The position numbers and the translations under genes were made by a program. Shown one piece after another: positions 6,090 through 12,208 of a DNA stretch of 12,208 bases (position 1 is its first letter; every line of letters starts with the position of its first letter). This stretch comes from Burkholderiaceae bacterium (GTDB lineage Bacteria > Pseudomonadota > Gammaproteobacteria > Burkholderiales > Burkholderiaceae). The DNA lies in assembly GCA_025057735.1 (NCBI GenBank), contig JANWUU010000041.1, positions 1 through 12,208 on the forward strand, written 5' to 3'. Under the pieces are notes generated by a model. It ran no database searches. It saw nothing but the letters and a program-made list of their open reading frames with translations, and was not told the origin of the DNA.

Positions 6090-6122
6090 AAAAGGGCCTC
6101 GCTTCCGCAGAAGTCGAGGCCC
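6090..6122 (-). terminator. Intrinsic terminator of the universal stress protein gene
   Basis: GGGCCTCG (6094-6101) pairs with CGAGGCCC (6115-6122), and inside them CTTC (6102-6105) pairs with GAAG (6110-6113) around a CGCA tetraloop, with one bulged base. Read leftward, the stem is followed by TTTTCCTTT. It lies about 40 nt after the stop of the stress-protein gene and upstream of the hemerythrin promoter, separating the two transcription units. Confidence 0.75.
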
Positions 6123-6161
6123 TGTTTGGGCGGGCACGATGCCCGCCGCACGACGGTGTAT

Positions 6162-6596
6162 CTACCGATACACCATGACCGGAATCTTCGAGTGCGTCAG
6201 CACCTTCTGTGTCTCGCTGCCGAGCAGCACCGCATTGAGCCCGCGCCGCCCATGCGAGGCCATCACAATGAGATCGCAGCCATGCTGCGTGGCCGCCTCG
6301 ATGATCGCTTCATAGGGGGCGAAGGATTTCGCCACCAGCGTCTCGACCTCGACGCCGGCCCCTCGCGCCACGGCCTCCAGCCGCTGCAGCCGTTCGCGTG
6401 CCACCTGGTTCATGCGCGCCTCGTAGTCCTCGAGGGACTCGGGGCGGTACTCGGAGAGCGTGGCGTAGGAATACGGCTCGACCACCGTGACGCCGACGAG
6501 CTTCGCGCCCAGCCGCCGCGCGAGCTGCGCGGCGCCCTCGATCGCCTTGGCCGACAGCTCCGAGCCGTCCGTAGGCACCAGGATCTTGGTGAACAT
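6162..6596 (-). CDS. Universal stress protein, UspA family, single domain
   Basis: A 144-residue protein. The ATG at 6596 has AAGGA 6 nt upstream. It starts MFTKILVPTDGSELS, the usual first strand and D-G-S turn of the fold, and contains the ATP-binding signature near the C-terminus as A-S-H-G-x9-G-S (ASHGRRGLNAVLLGS). The classical form is G-x2-G-x9-G-[ST], so the first Gly is replaced by Ala while the rest is intact. Such proteins are cytoplasmic, dimeric and accumulate under starvation, energy limitation or anaerobiosis; several in Pseudomonas are under Anr control. The gene is preceded by a perfect FNR-type palindrome and followed by its own terminator, so it is a monocistronic unit, probably induced at low oxygen (inference). 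Confidence 0.93.
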   Translation of the reverse strand: MFTKILVPTDGSELSAKAIEGAAQLARRLGAKLVGVTVVEPYSYATLSEYRPESLEDYEARMNQVARERLQRLEAVARGAGVEVETLVAKSFAPYEAIIEAATQHGCDLIVMASHGRRGLNAVLLGSETQKVLTHSKIPVMVYR

Positions 6597-6635
6597 CGCG
6601 TTCCTTCGATCGTTGCTTTGTTTGGCGCTGCGCGC

Positions 6636-6677
6636 AGACTACGCACGAAGCATGCGGCGGCCGTTGACGCGCGTCAA
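6636..6677 (-). promoter_or_regulatory. Class II FNR-type promoter of the universal stress protein gene
   Basis: TTGAC-GCGC-GTCAA (6664-6677) is a perfect 14-bp palindrome of FNR/Dnr/FixK type. On the minus strand a -10-like TAGTCT occupies 6641-6636. A start at 6629 would be seven bases after it, putting the box centre (6670.5) at exactly -41.5, where class II activators sit in place of a -35. The resulting leader is about 33 nt and includes the AAGGA ribosome site. The box overlaps the stop codon of tcdA (TGA at 6676-6674). The sequence is observed; regulation is inferred. Confidence 0.65.
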
Positions 6678-7528
6678 TCCGGGCGGCCGGCCGCGCGCGC
6701 CGCCACCAAACGGTCGAGGGCGGCGGCGGCGAGCGCCAGGCCCAGCGCCGCCGTGACCGTCACGACCGAACCGTAGCCGGCACAGGACAGCGGGGCGCCG
6801 GCCGTCCCGCGGCCACGGACCGGCTCGTCGGAATAAACCGCCTCGATGCCGAATTTCCGCGCGCGGCGTCCTGCGCCAGTTCGCGGAAACCCGTGATGCC
6901 GGCGCAGGCGATACCGCACTTTGGCGAGCAGCGGGTCCCCGTCGGCGAGCGCGAGGTCCGTGCGCCGGATGCGAGTCGGATCGCTGCGCCCGCCGCCGGC
7001 CCCGCACGTGAGGACTGCCAGGCCGCGTGCATGGCAGGCCGCCAGCAGCGCCGCCTTCGGCGCCACCTGGTCGATGCAGTCGAGCACGACGTCCGCCGCC
7101 GGCACCAGCGTGGCGGCGTTCTCGACGGTGACGAACTCCTCCACGGCATCGACGCGTGCCAGCGGATCGATCCCGGCGATGCGCGCGCCCATCGCCGCCA
7201 CCTTGGCCTGACCGAGCGTGTCGGTCAGCGCATGCACTTGGCGGTTGACGTTGCTCTCGGCCACGTGGTCCAGATCGATGAGGGTCAGATGGCCCACCCC
7301 GCTGCGCGCGAGCGCCTCCGCCGCCCACGAGCCCACGCCGCCGATGCCGACCACCACCGCATGGGCCGCGCGCAGGCGGGCGAAGGCGGCCGCGCCGTAC
7401 AGGCGCGCCACACCGCCGAAACGTCGTTCGAGATCCACCGGCGCGCAGGGCGGCGCGGCGGGCGGCGGGCGCTGCGGAGCCGGAAGATCGGGCACGGGTA
7501 AGCGGGCGACGGCGGCGGCTTGCGGCAT
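6674..7528 (-). CDS. tcdA: tRNA threonylcarbamoyladenosine dehydratase (TcdA/CsdL), ThiF/E1-like
   Basis: A 284-residue cytoplasmic protein. TcdA uses ATP to cyclise the t6A base at position 37 of ANN-decoding tRNAs to ct6A. The family start DLERRFGGVARLYG lies at 32-45, then the nucleotide-binding loop GIGGVGSW (61-68), the acidic strand end LIDLD (83-87) with NVNRQVHAL (93-101), K109 in GQAKV, and D150/D153 followed by PKAAL, all as expected for the ThiF/MoeB/E1 fold. Later blocks GAGGGRSDPTRIRRTDLA and KFGIEAVYSDEPV are characteristic of TcdA. The first 31 residues are an unusual Ala/Pro-rich extension without a good ribosome site; the GTG at 7438 would remove it, so the start is uncertain. 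The gene is divergent from the Crp/Fnr regulator. Confidence 0.9.
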   Translation of the reverse strand: MPQAAAVARLPVPDLPAPQRPPPAAPPCAPVDLERRFGGVARLYGAAAFARLRAAHAVVVGIGGVGSWAAEALARSGVGHLTLIDLDHVAESNVNRQVHALTDTLGQAKVAAMGARIAGIDPLARVDAVEEFVTVENAATLVPAADVVLDCIDQVAPKAALLAACHARGLAVLTCGAGGGRSDPTRIRRTDLALADGDPLLAKVRYRLRRHHGFPRTGAGRRARKFGIEAVYSDEPVRGRGTAGAPLSCAGYGSVVTVTAALGLALAAAALDRLVAARAAGRPD

Positions 7529-7697
7529 GTTAATGAACTGTCGCGAAGGGAAGACGCCGACGGCGCAGGGCGCGCGCGTCGTCGTGCGCTCGGCGCGTGC
7601 CGCACCCCGCCGCTTGCCGGCGTTTGCGTGCGCCGCGCGGCTGCAGGCGCGCGCTGCCGCTCGCGACGGCTCTGCCGAGATTCCCTATGCTTACGTT
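7529..7697. other. Divergent intergenic region between tcdA and the Crp/Fnr regulator gene
   Basis: The 169 bp must contain both promoters. No FNR-type palindrome is present, so the regulator is not obviously self-controlled through such a box. TATGCT (7686-7691) could be the regulator's -10; it would place the start of transcription at about the ATG (7698), which fits the absence of a Shine-Dalgarno and suggests a leaderless or nearly leaderless message. No -35 is recognisable. Confidence 0.3.
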
Positions 7698-8429
7698 ATG
7701 AGCGCTCCCGCCCACCCTCTTCCCGACACCTTGGCGCGCATCTGCGCGGTCGTGCCGGCGCTGCAGTCGCTCGCCCCGCCGCTGCGCGAGGAACTGGCGC
7801 GCCAGGTGCACCTGGTGCGCCTGCCCGCCGGGGCGACCGTGTTCCGGGAGAACGAAGGCTGCTCCGGTTTTCCGATCGTCCTGTCGGGGCAGGTGCGCGT
7901 GGCGCGCACGCTGGAAAACGGACGCGAGTTCCAGCTCTACGACGTCGAGCCCGGCGAGAGCTGCGTGCTGTCCACGGGCTGCCTGCTCGGCAACAGCCAC
8001 TATGGCGCGCACGGCGTCTGCCTGTCCGACGTCGAGCTGGCGCTGATCCCGGCGGCGCTGTTCGAGCGGCTGATCGCCGAGCATCTGCCTTTCCGGCACG
8101 AGGTGTTCCACCTGTTCGGCGAGCGCATCCTGCGCCTGCTGGAACTGGTGGAGGCCGTCGGCTTCCAGCGCCTGGACCGGCGGCTGGCGGCCGCCCTGCT
8201 GGGCAAGGGGGCGCGCGTACGCGCCTCGCACGAGCAGCTGGCGCAGGCACTCGGCGTGTCGCGCGAGTCGGTCAGCCGTACGCTGAAGCAGTTCGAGGAG
8301 CACGGCTGGGTCAAGCTGGGGCGCGGCTACGTCGATCTGCTGTCGCCGCGGCATCTGCGCGAGCTGGCGCAGTTCGGCCGCGCCGCCGCGGTGACTGCGG
8401 TCACTGAGCGCGGCGACCGGCGCGCCTAA
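7698..8429 (+). CDS. Crp/Fnr-family transcription regulator
   Basis: A 243-residue protein from the ATG at 7698 (MSAPAHPLPDTLARIC). The cNMP-binding-like domain covers about 15-130, with the usual LPAGATVFRENEGCSGFPIVLSGQVRV and a DVEPGESCVLSTGCLLG segment. A long dimer helix follows (about 132-155), then the winged helix-turn-helix (about 175-215; HEQLAQALGVSRESVSRTLKQFEEHGWVKLGRGYVDLL). In the recognition helix E190, S193 and R194 give the E-x-x-S-R pattern of FNR (E209, S212, R213), while R189 matches R180 of CRP. Five Cys (16, 55, 89, 95, 108) are scattered and do not form FNR's N-terminal CxxCx5C cluster, so the ligand is not evident; the cAMP-binding Arg-Ser signature of CRP is also absent. 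It may act on the FNR-type boxes nearby. Probably co-transcribed with the DUF2892 gene 55 nt downstream. Confidence 0.92.
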   Translation: MSAPAHPLPDTLARICAVVPALQSLAPPLREELARQVHLVRLPAGATVFRENEGCSGFPIVLSGQVRVARTLENGREFQLYDVEPGESCVLSTGCLLGNSHYGAHGVCLSDVELALIPAALFERLIAEHLPFRHEVFHLFGERILRLLELVEAVGFQRLDRRLAAALLGKGARVRASHEQLAQALGVSRESVSRTLKQFEEHGWVKLGRGYVDLLSPRHLRELAQFGRAAAVTAVTERGDRRA

Positions 8430-8484
8430 GTTGTGCCGTACCGGGTGCGCCCGCGACGGCCGCCCGCTGACAACGGAGGGAGCC

Positions 8485-8679
8485 ATGAAAGTCAACGTCG
8501 GAGGCGTGGACCGCACGATCCGCATCGTCGTCGGGCTGGTGCTGATCGCGCTCGCGGTGATGGGGCAGATCGGCCTGTGGGGCTGGATCGGCGTGGTGCC
8601 GGTGCTTACCGGCCTGATCGGCTACTGCCCGGCCTATTCGCTGTTCGGCATGAGCACCTGCCCGACCAAGTCGCAGTGA
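8485..8679 (+). CDS. DUF2892 family small inner-membrane protein
   Basis: A 64-residue protein. The ATG at 8485 follows GGAGGG by 4 nt. It begins MKVNVGGVDRTIRIVVGL, the typical family opening, has two hydrophobic segments (about 14-27 and 31-46, possibly a hairpin), and ends with YCPAYSLFGMSTCP, whose two Cys are conserved in the family and match the membrane part of the rhodanese YgaP. The function of stand-alone DUF2892 proteins is unknown; links with sulfur or persulfide handling are suggested by YgaP-like fusions. Its place directly after a Crp/Fnr regulator recurs, as I remember, in betaproteobacteria. Confidence 0.9.
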   Translation: MKVNVGGVDRTIRIVVGLVLIALAVMGQIGLWGWIGVVPVLTGLIGYCPAYSLFGMSTCPTKSQ

Positions 8680-8696
8680 CACGTTGACGCAACGCC

Positions 8697-8720
8697 GGTC
8701 ACGCCACAGCCGGCGTGACC
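8697..8720. promoter_or_regulatory. Perfect 9-bp inverted repeat upstream of the tandem stress protein gene
   Basis: GGTCACGCC (8697-8705) and GGCGTGACC (8712-8720) are exact complements around 6 bp, in the 75-bp gap between the DUF2892 and tandem stress protein genes. TACACT (8721-8726), a fair -10 hexamer, follows immediately, so the repeat occupies the -35 region and looks like an operator. It lacks a T-run, so a terminator for the upstream gene is less likely. It does not match the FNR boxes of the window. A TTGACG at 8684-8689 is not at -35 spacing from TACACT. Confidence 0.4.
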
Positions 8721-8754
8721 TACACTGCGCGCCGGCAAACGGAGGCGCGCAGTC

Positions 8755-9654
8755 ATGAAGATCCTCGTTCCGGTCGACGGCAGCAAGCATGCGAAGGCGG
8801 CGCTCGATTTCGTCGCCTCGCGCACGACGCTGATCGGCGCCAATCCCGACGTCGCCCTGCTGAACGTACAGCTTCCGGTGCCGCCGCGCGCGGCGCGCAT
8901 GGTGGGCCGCCAAATGGTGCGCGCCTATCACGAGGAGGAAGCGAACAAGGTCCTGAAGCCGGCGCAGGCGCTGCTGAAAAAGGCCGGCCTGCAGGCGAGC
9001 GTGCGCTGGGTGGTCGGCCATCCGGCCGAGGAGATCGCCCGCGCCGCTGACCGCGACCGCGTCGACCTGATCGTGATGGGCTCGCATGGCCACGGTGCGC
9101 TTGCGGGCCTGGTGATGGGGTCGGTCGCGTACGGGGTGCTCAGCCGCACCACCAAGCCGATCGTGCTGCTGCGCGCGAGACATGCCTTCGCCGGCGACGC
9201 GCTGTCGGTCGGCATCGCCGTCGACGGCAGCAAGTACGGCCGCGCGGCGGCGCGTTACGTGCTGCGCCACCGCGATCTGTTCGGCGCCGGCGCGCGCTTC
9301 GTGCTGCTGCACGTGGTGCCCGATTACGCCGCCGGCGTGCTGCCGGACATGGGGGGGCTCGCCCTGCCGGCGCTCACCGCCGAGGAGATCCGCGCCACGC
9401 AAAACAAGGCTTTCGAAGAAGCGGTGGCGCCGGTGCGGCGCTTGCTCGCCCAGGGGAGCCTGCAGGCCGAGGAGGTCTGCCTGGTGGGAAATCCCGGCGA
9501 CGAGATTGCCGCCTACGCGAAGAAACAGAAGCTGGATCTGCTGGTGATGGGCTCGCACGGCTGGGGGGCGCTGAAGCGCGCTGTGCTCGGCTCGGTGGCC
9601 ACGCGCGTGGCGGCGCACTGCGACACCCCGCTGCTGCTGGTGCGCGAGGCGTAG
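8755..9654 (+). CDS. Tandem-domain universal stress protein (two UspA domains)
   Basis: A 299-residue cytoplasmic protein. The ATG at 8755 has GGAGG 9 nt upstream. Domain 1 covers residues 1-141 (MKILVPVDGSKH) and domain 2 about 149-299 (ALSVGIAVDGSKY). Both keep the full ATP signature G-x2-G-x9-G-S: 109-123 (GSHGHGALAGLVMGS) and 266-280 (GSHGWGALKRAVLGS), so both halves could bind nucleotide. The two domains are recognisably duplicated and would pair as an internal pseudo-dimer. Role: cytoplasmic stress survival, exact task unknown. It lies after the regulator and DUF2892 gene, separated by a possible operator, and converges with the MFS gene (19 nt). Confidence 0.93.
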   Translation: MKILVPVDGSKHAKAALDFVASRTTLIGANPDVALLNVQLPVPPRAARMVGRQMVRAYHEEEANKVLKPAQALLKKAGLQASVRWVVGHPAEEIARAADRDRVDLIVMGSHGHGALAGLVMGSVAYGVLSRTTKPIVLLRARHAFAGDALSVGIAVDGSKYGRAAARYVLRHRDLFGAGARFVLLHVVPDYAAGVLPDMGGLALPALTAEEIRATQNKAFEEAVAPVRRLLAQGSLQAEEVCLVGNPGDEIAAYAKKQKLDLLVMGSHGWGALKRAVLGSVATRVAAHCDTPLLLVREA

Positions 9655-9673
9655 GCGGCGGCGCCCGCGCAGG

Positions 9674-10897
9674 TCATGCTCCGCGCGAGGCCGATACCGC
9701 CACCCGTTCGATCTTCGCCTCGCGGATCGGCAGGTTCACCAGCGCCGCCGCGAGCGCAAGCAGCGCGTCCGCGTACCACATCCACAGATAGTCGCCCTGG
9801 CGCGTGATCGCCAGCCCGCCCAGCCAGGCGCCGAAAAAGGCGCCGATCTGGTGCGACAGCAACGTCAGCCCGAACAGCGTGGCCAGGTAGCGGGTGCCGA
9901 ACAGCTTGCCGACCACGGCCGCCGTCGGCGGCACCGTGGCGAGCCAGGTGAAGCCCAGCCCGGCGGCGAACAGGTAGAAGGTGAGCGGCGTCTTCGGCGC
10001 CAGCAGGTAGGCGACGATCAGCGCCGTGCGCGAGGCGTACATCCACGCCAGCACGTACTTGCTGCGGTAGCGCTGCACCCACCAGCCGGCGGCCAGACTG
10101 CCGGCGATGTTGCTCAGACCGATGATCGCAAGCGACCAGCTCGCCACGGTGGCGGGCAGGCCGCACAGCGCCACCTCGCCCGGCAGATGCGTGACGAGAA
10201 AGGCGATGTGAAAGCCGCAGGTGAAAAAGCCCGCATGCAGCAGCAGATAGCTGCGGTCAGCCAACGAATTCTTCAGCGCCGTCCGCAGCCCGCCGTCGGT
10301 GGCCGGCGGCGGCGCCGCCTCTGGCGGCCGCCGCAGCGCGCGGGCCAGCGGCAGCGCTGCCAGCGCCGCCGCCGCCAGCGCCCACATCGCGCCCGCCCAG
10401 CCGAAGGCGGCGATCAGCCGCTGCGCGAGTGGCGCGAAGACGAACTGACCGAAAGAGCCGCCGGCATTGATGAAGCCTGAGGCGAAGCCGCGCCGCGCGG
10501 CAGGCAGGCGCTGCGCCGCCGCGCCGAAGAGCACCGAGAAGCTGCCGGCGCCCGATCCCGCGGCGCTGACGATGCCCAGCACCACGACGAGGCCAAAGGC
10601 ATCGCTCATCCAGGGGGTCAGTGCCGTCCCGAGCGCGAGCAGTAAGAGGCCACCGGCCAGCACCCGCCCCGGCCCGTAGCGGTCGGCCAGCGCGCCCGCG
10701 ATCGGCTGCGCCGCGCCCCACACGAACTGTGCCACCGCCATCGCGAAGCTGACCGTGGCAATACCCAGTCCGGTCGCGGTGTTGATCGGCGAGACGAACA
10801 GCCCCATCGACTGCCGTATGCCCATCGTCACCATCAGCAGCGCGGCGGCCGCCAGCGCAACCGTCCATACCGTGCGCGTCACCTGAGCGTCGTTCAT
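9674..10897 (-). CDS. MFS permease, substrate unknown
   Basis: A 407-residue inner-membrane protein. Of two nearby ATGs, the one at 10897 (MNDAQVTRT) is 7 nt from AAGGA, while the ATG at 10903 would be only 1 nt from it, so 10897 is chosen. Twelve hydrophobic helices are readable. The loop between helices 2 and 3 carries the MFS signature GALADRYGPGRVL (68-80). The first helix region MGIRQSMGLFVSPIN and the following FAMAVAQFVWGAAQPIAG resemble monocarboxylate/oxalate-formate-type MFS members, which gives a hint but no substrate. A cytoplasmic loop between helices 6 and 7 is rich in Arg, Pro and Ala. The gene stands alone, divergent from the EamA gene. Confidence 0.88.
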   Translation of the reverse strand: MNDAQVTRTVWTVALAAAALLMVTMGIRQSMGLFVSPINTATGLGIATVSFAMAVAQFVWGAAQPIAGALADRYGPGRVLAGGLLLLALGTALTPWMSDAFGLVVVLGIVSAAGSGAGSFSVLFGAAAQRLPAARRGFASGFINAGGSFGQFVFAPLAQRLIAAFGWAGAMWALAAAALAALPLARALRRPPEAAPPPATDGGLRTALKNSLADRSYLLLHAGFFTCGFHIAFLVTHLPGEVALCGLPATVASWSLAIIGLSNIAGSLAAGWWVQRYRSKYVLAWMYASRTALIVAYLLAPKTPLTFYLFAAGLGFTWLATVPPTAAVVGKLFGTRYLATLFGLTLLSHQIGAFFGAWLGGLAITRQGDYLWMWYADALLALAAALVNLPIREAKIERVAVSASRGA

Positions 10898-11008
10898 CGT
10901 CATTTCCTTTGCCTCGACTGGTGTGCCGCACGGCGGGCGCCGAGTCGGCATCGTAGCGCGCCAGGGGGCGGCAGCCGGCGCGCCTCTGCCACAATCGGCC
11001 CCGGCCGC

Positions 11009-11908
11009 ATGCCGAACCGATCCCTGCTCGCCGCCTCGCCCGTGCTCGCGTGGTTCTTTGTCGCCGTGTGGGGCTCCGGCTACATCGCCACCAAGGCGGG
11101 TCTGCAGTACGCGCCGCCGTTTACCTTCCTTGCGCTGCGCTTCGCCACCGGGCTGGCGCTGCTGGCGCCGCTGGCGCTGCTGTGGCAGCGGCGCGAGCCT
11201 CTCGCCTGGCCCGGTTCACCGCGCGCGTGGGCGCACCTGATCGTCGCCGGGCTGCTGATGCATGCGGTCAACTTAGGCGGCAGCCATTACGCACAGTACC
11301 TCGGCATGTCGGCCGGTGTGGCCGCCCTCGTGCTGGCCGCACAGCCGCTCGCTACCGCGATCGTGGCTGCCGCGCTGCTGGGCGAGCGCCTGCGGCCCCA
11401 CCAATGGCTCGGGGTGTTGGTGGGCCTGGCCGGGGTCGCCCTGGTGGTCTGGCACCGCATCGACGTGCGTGCCGTCAGCCTGCCGGCCACGGCGGCGGTG
11501 CTGATCGCGCTGGCGGCGATCACTGCCGGCACGCTGTACCAGCGCCTGTTCTGCCCGACGGCCGATCTGCGCGCCGCCACCGTCGTGCAGTTCGCCGCCA
11601 CCTTCGCGGTGATGGCGCCGCTCGCCGTTGCGGTGGAGGGTTTCCGCGTGCGCTTCGGCTGGCCGCTGGTGGCCGCGATCGCGTTCCTGGTCATCGGCGC
11701 CTCGATCCTGGCCGTCAACGCGCTGCATACCTTGATGCGGCGGGGCGAGGCCACGCGGGTCACCAGCCTGCTTTACCTGACGCCGGTCTTTGCAGTGGCG
11801 CTCGAGTGGCTGCTGTTCGCGCTGGCCCCATCGGGTTTGACCGTGGTGGGGATCGCGGTCACCGCCGCGGGCGTCGCCCTGGTGGCCTGGCAGCCGCAAC
11901 GCCGATGA
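11009..11908 (+). CDS. EamA/DMT-family permease, substrate unknown
   Basis: A 299-residue inner-membrane protein with ten hydrophobic helices in two EamA repeats, about 10-145 and 155-295. The first repeat starts AWFFVAVWGSGYIATKAGLQYAPP, the classic 'W-G-s-x-y-x-x-x-K' opening, and ends AALLGERLRPHQWLGVLVGLAGVALVV. The second ends with the cognate TPVFAVALEWLLFALAPSGLTVVGIAVTAAGVALV. DMT exporters move small metabolites or drugs out of the cell; the substrate cannot be inferred. There is no clear Shine-Dalgarno before the ATG at 11009. The stop overlaps the start of the next gene (ATGA), so they are translationally coupled. Confidence 0.93.
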   Translation: MPNRSLLAASPVLAWFFVAVWGSGYIATKAGLQYAPPFTFLALRFATGLALLAPLALLWQRREPLAWPGSPRAWAHLIVAGLLMHAVNLGGSHYAQYLGMSAGVAALVLAAQPLATAIVAAALLGERLRPHQWLGVLVGLAGVALVVWHRIDVRAVSLPATAAVLIALAAITAGTLYQRLFCPTADLRAATVVQFAATFAVMAPLAVAVEGFRVRFGWPLVAAIAFLVIGASILAVNALHTLMRRGEATRVTSLLYLTPVFAVALEWLLFALAPSGLTVVGIAVTAAGVALVAWQPQRR

Positions 11909-12208
11909 CGCTGGCGCGCGCGATCTCGCTGGCGGTGCTGGCGCACGTGGTCTTCACGGGCGCGCGCATCACCGCCTCGCTGTATGCGCTGGCGCACGGC
12001 GCCTCCACCTTCACGGTCGGCGCGATCATGGCGCTGTTCGCGCTCGTGCCGATGCTGGCCGCCATCCGCGCCGGCCGCTGGCTCGATGCGGCCGGCGCGC
12101 GTGCGCCGCTCGCCGCCGCGGCGGCGCTGCTCGCCGCCGGCGTGGCGCTGCCGGCGGCGTTTCCGTACGAGCGCGCCGACCTCGGTCCGCTGCTGGCCGG
12201 CGCCGCGC
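11905..12208 (+). CDS. N-terminal part of an MFS-like permease (runs off the window)
   Basis: An ATG at 11905 overlaps the EamA stop (ATGA) and opens a frame that stays open to the end of the window (101 codons). The product starts MTLARAISLAVLAHVVFTGARITASLYALAHGAS, continues with hydrophobic helix AIMALFALVPMLAAIRAG, and has RAGRWLDAAGARAPL after it, corresponding to the MFS motif A (G-R-x-x-D-x-x-G-x-R). Two further hydrophobic stretches follow. It is most likely an MFS exporter co-expressed with the EamA permease. The C-terminus and identity are unknown. Confidence 0.8.
   Translation, partial: MTLARAISLAVLAHVVFTGARITASLYALAHGASTFTVGAIMALFALVPMLAAIRAGRWLDAAGARAPLAAAAALLAAGVALPAAFPYERADLGPLLAGAA

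Noticed and set aside
8682..8694. CGTTG-ACG-CAACG near the tandem stress protein gene, considered as an FNR box
   Set aside because: The half-sites are too close (3 bp apart) and do not fit TTGA-N6-TCAA.
8401..9618. Long open frame of about 405 codons on the minus strand, antisense to the tandem stress protein gene
   Set aside because: Its product is a low-complexity Arg/His/Ala-rich sequence with no domain, as expected for the shadow of a GC-rich gene; the plus-strand frame has two clear UspA domains and a ribosome site.

Overview
The window is a high-GC chromosomal stretch, very probably from a beta- or gammaproteobacterium. The evidence is the Crp/Fnr regulator, the TcdA dehydratase, a Spy/CpxP-type periplasmic protein, an outer-membrane barrel ending in Phe, and E. 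coli-like Shine-Dalgarno sites. I see no tRNA, rRNA, CRISPR array, transposase or phage gene, and nothing that marks the region as a recent acquisition.

Layout. Positions 3-80 hold the tail of a truncated gene, followed by a small secreted Pro/His-rich protein (201-569). It converges on a 135-residue cytoplasmic protein of unknown function (1031-624), which is divergent from a 54-residue small ORF (1110-1274). A leftward envelope group follows: a Spy/CpxP-like Met/His-rich periplasmic protein (4183-3641), an outer-membrane beta-barrel (3462-2473) and, 12 nt after it, a four-helix inner-membrane protein (2460-1327). Divergent from these is a Rieske-type non-haem iron oxygenase (4431-5564), which converges on a bacteriohemerythrin (5979-5593). 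Behind that, on the same strand, are a single-domain universal stress protein (6596-6162) and tcdA (7528-6674). A rightward block then encodes a Crp/Fnr-family regulator (7698-8429), a DUF2892 membrane protein (8485-8679) and a two-domain universal stress protein (8755-9654). The right end holds transporters: an MFS permease (10897-9674), and divergently an EamA/DMT permease (11009-11908) overlapping by ATGA the start of a second MFS-like permease that runs off the window (11905-12208).

The most interesting signal is regulatory. A perfect FNR-type palindrome (TTGAC-N4-GTCAA, 6664-6677) lies upstream of the universal stress gene. A second, degenerate FixK/FNR-type box (6037-6050) lies upstream of the hemerythrin gene. 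In both cases a TAnnnT -10-like hexamer is placed so that the box centre falls at -41.5, the class II activator position. A third near-match (4332-4345) lies upstream of the Rieske oxygenase. Together with the Crp/Fnr regulator, whose recognition helix keeps the E-x-x-S-R pattern of FNR-type proteins, this suggests a small oxygen-responsive gene cluster: O2-binding hemerythrin, an O2-consuming oxygenase and stress proteins. The other candidate for a poorly described system is the Spy-like / barrel / inner-membrane envelope group.
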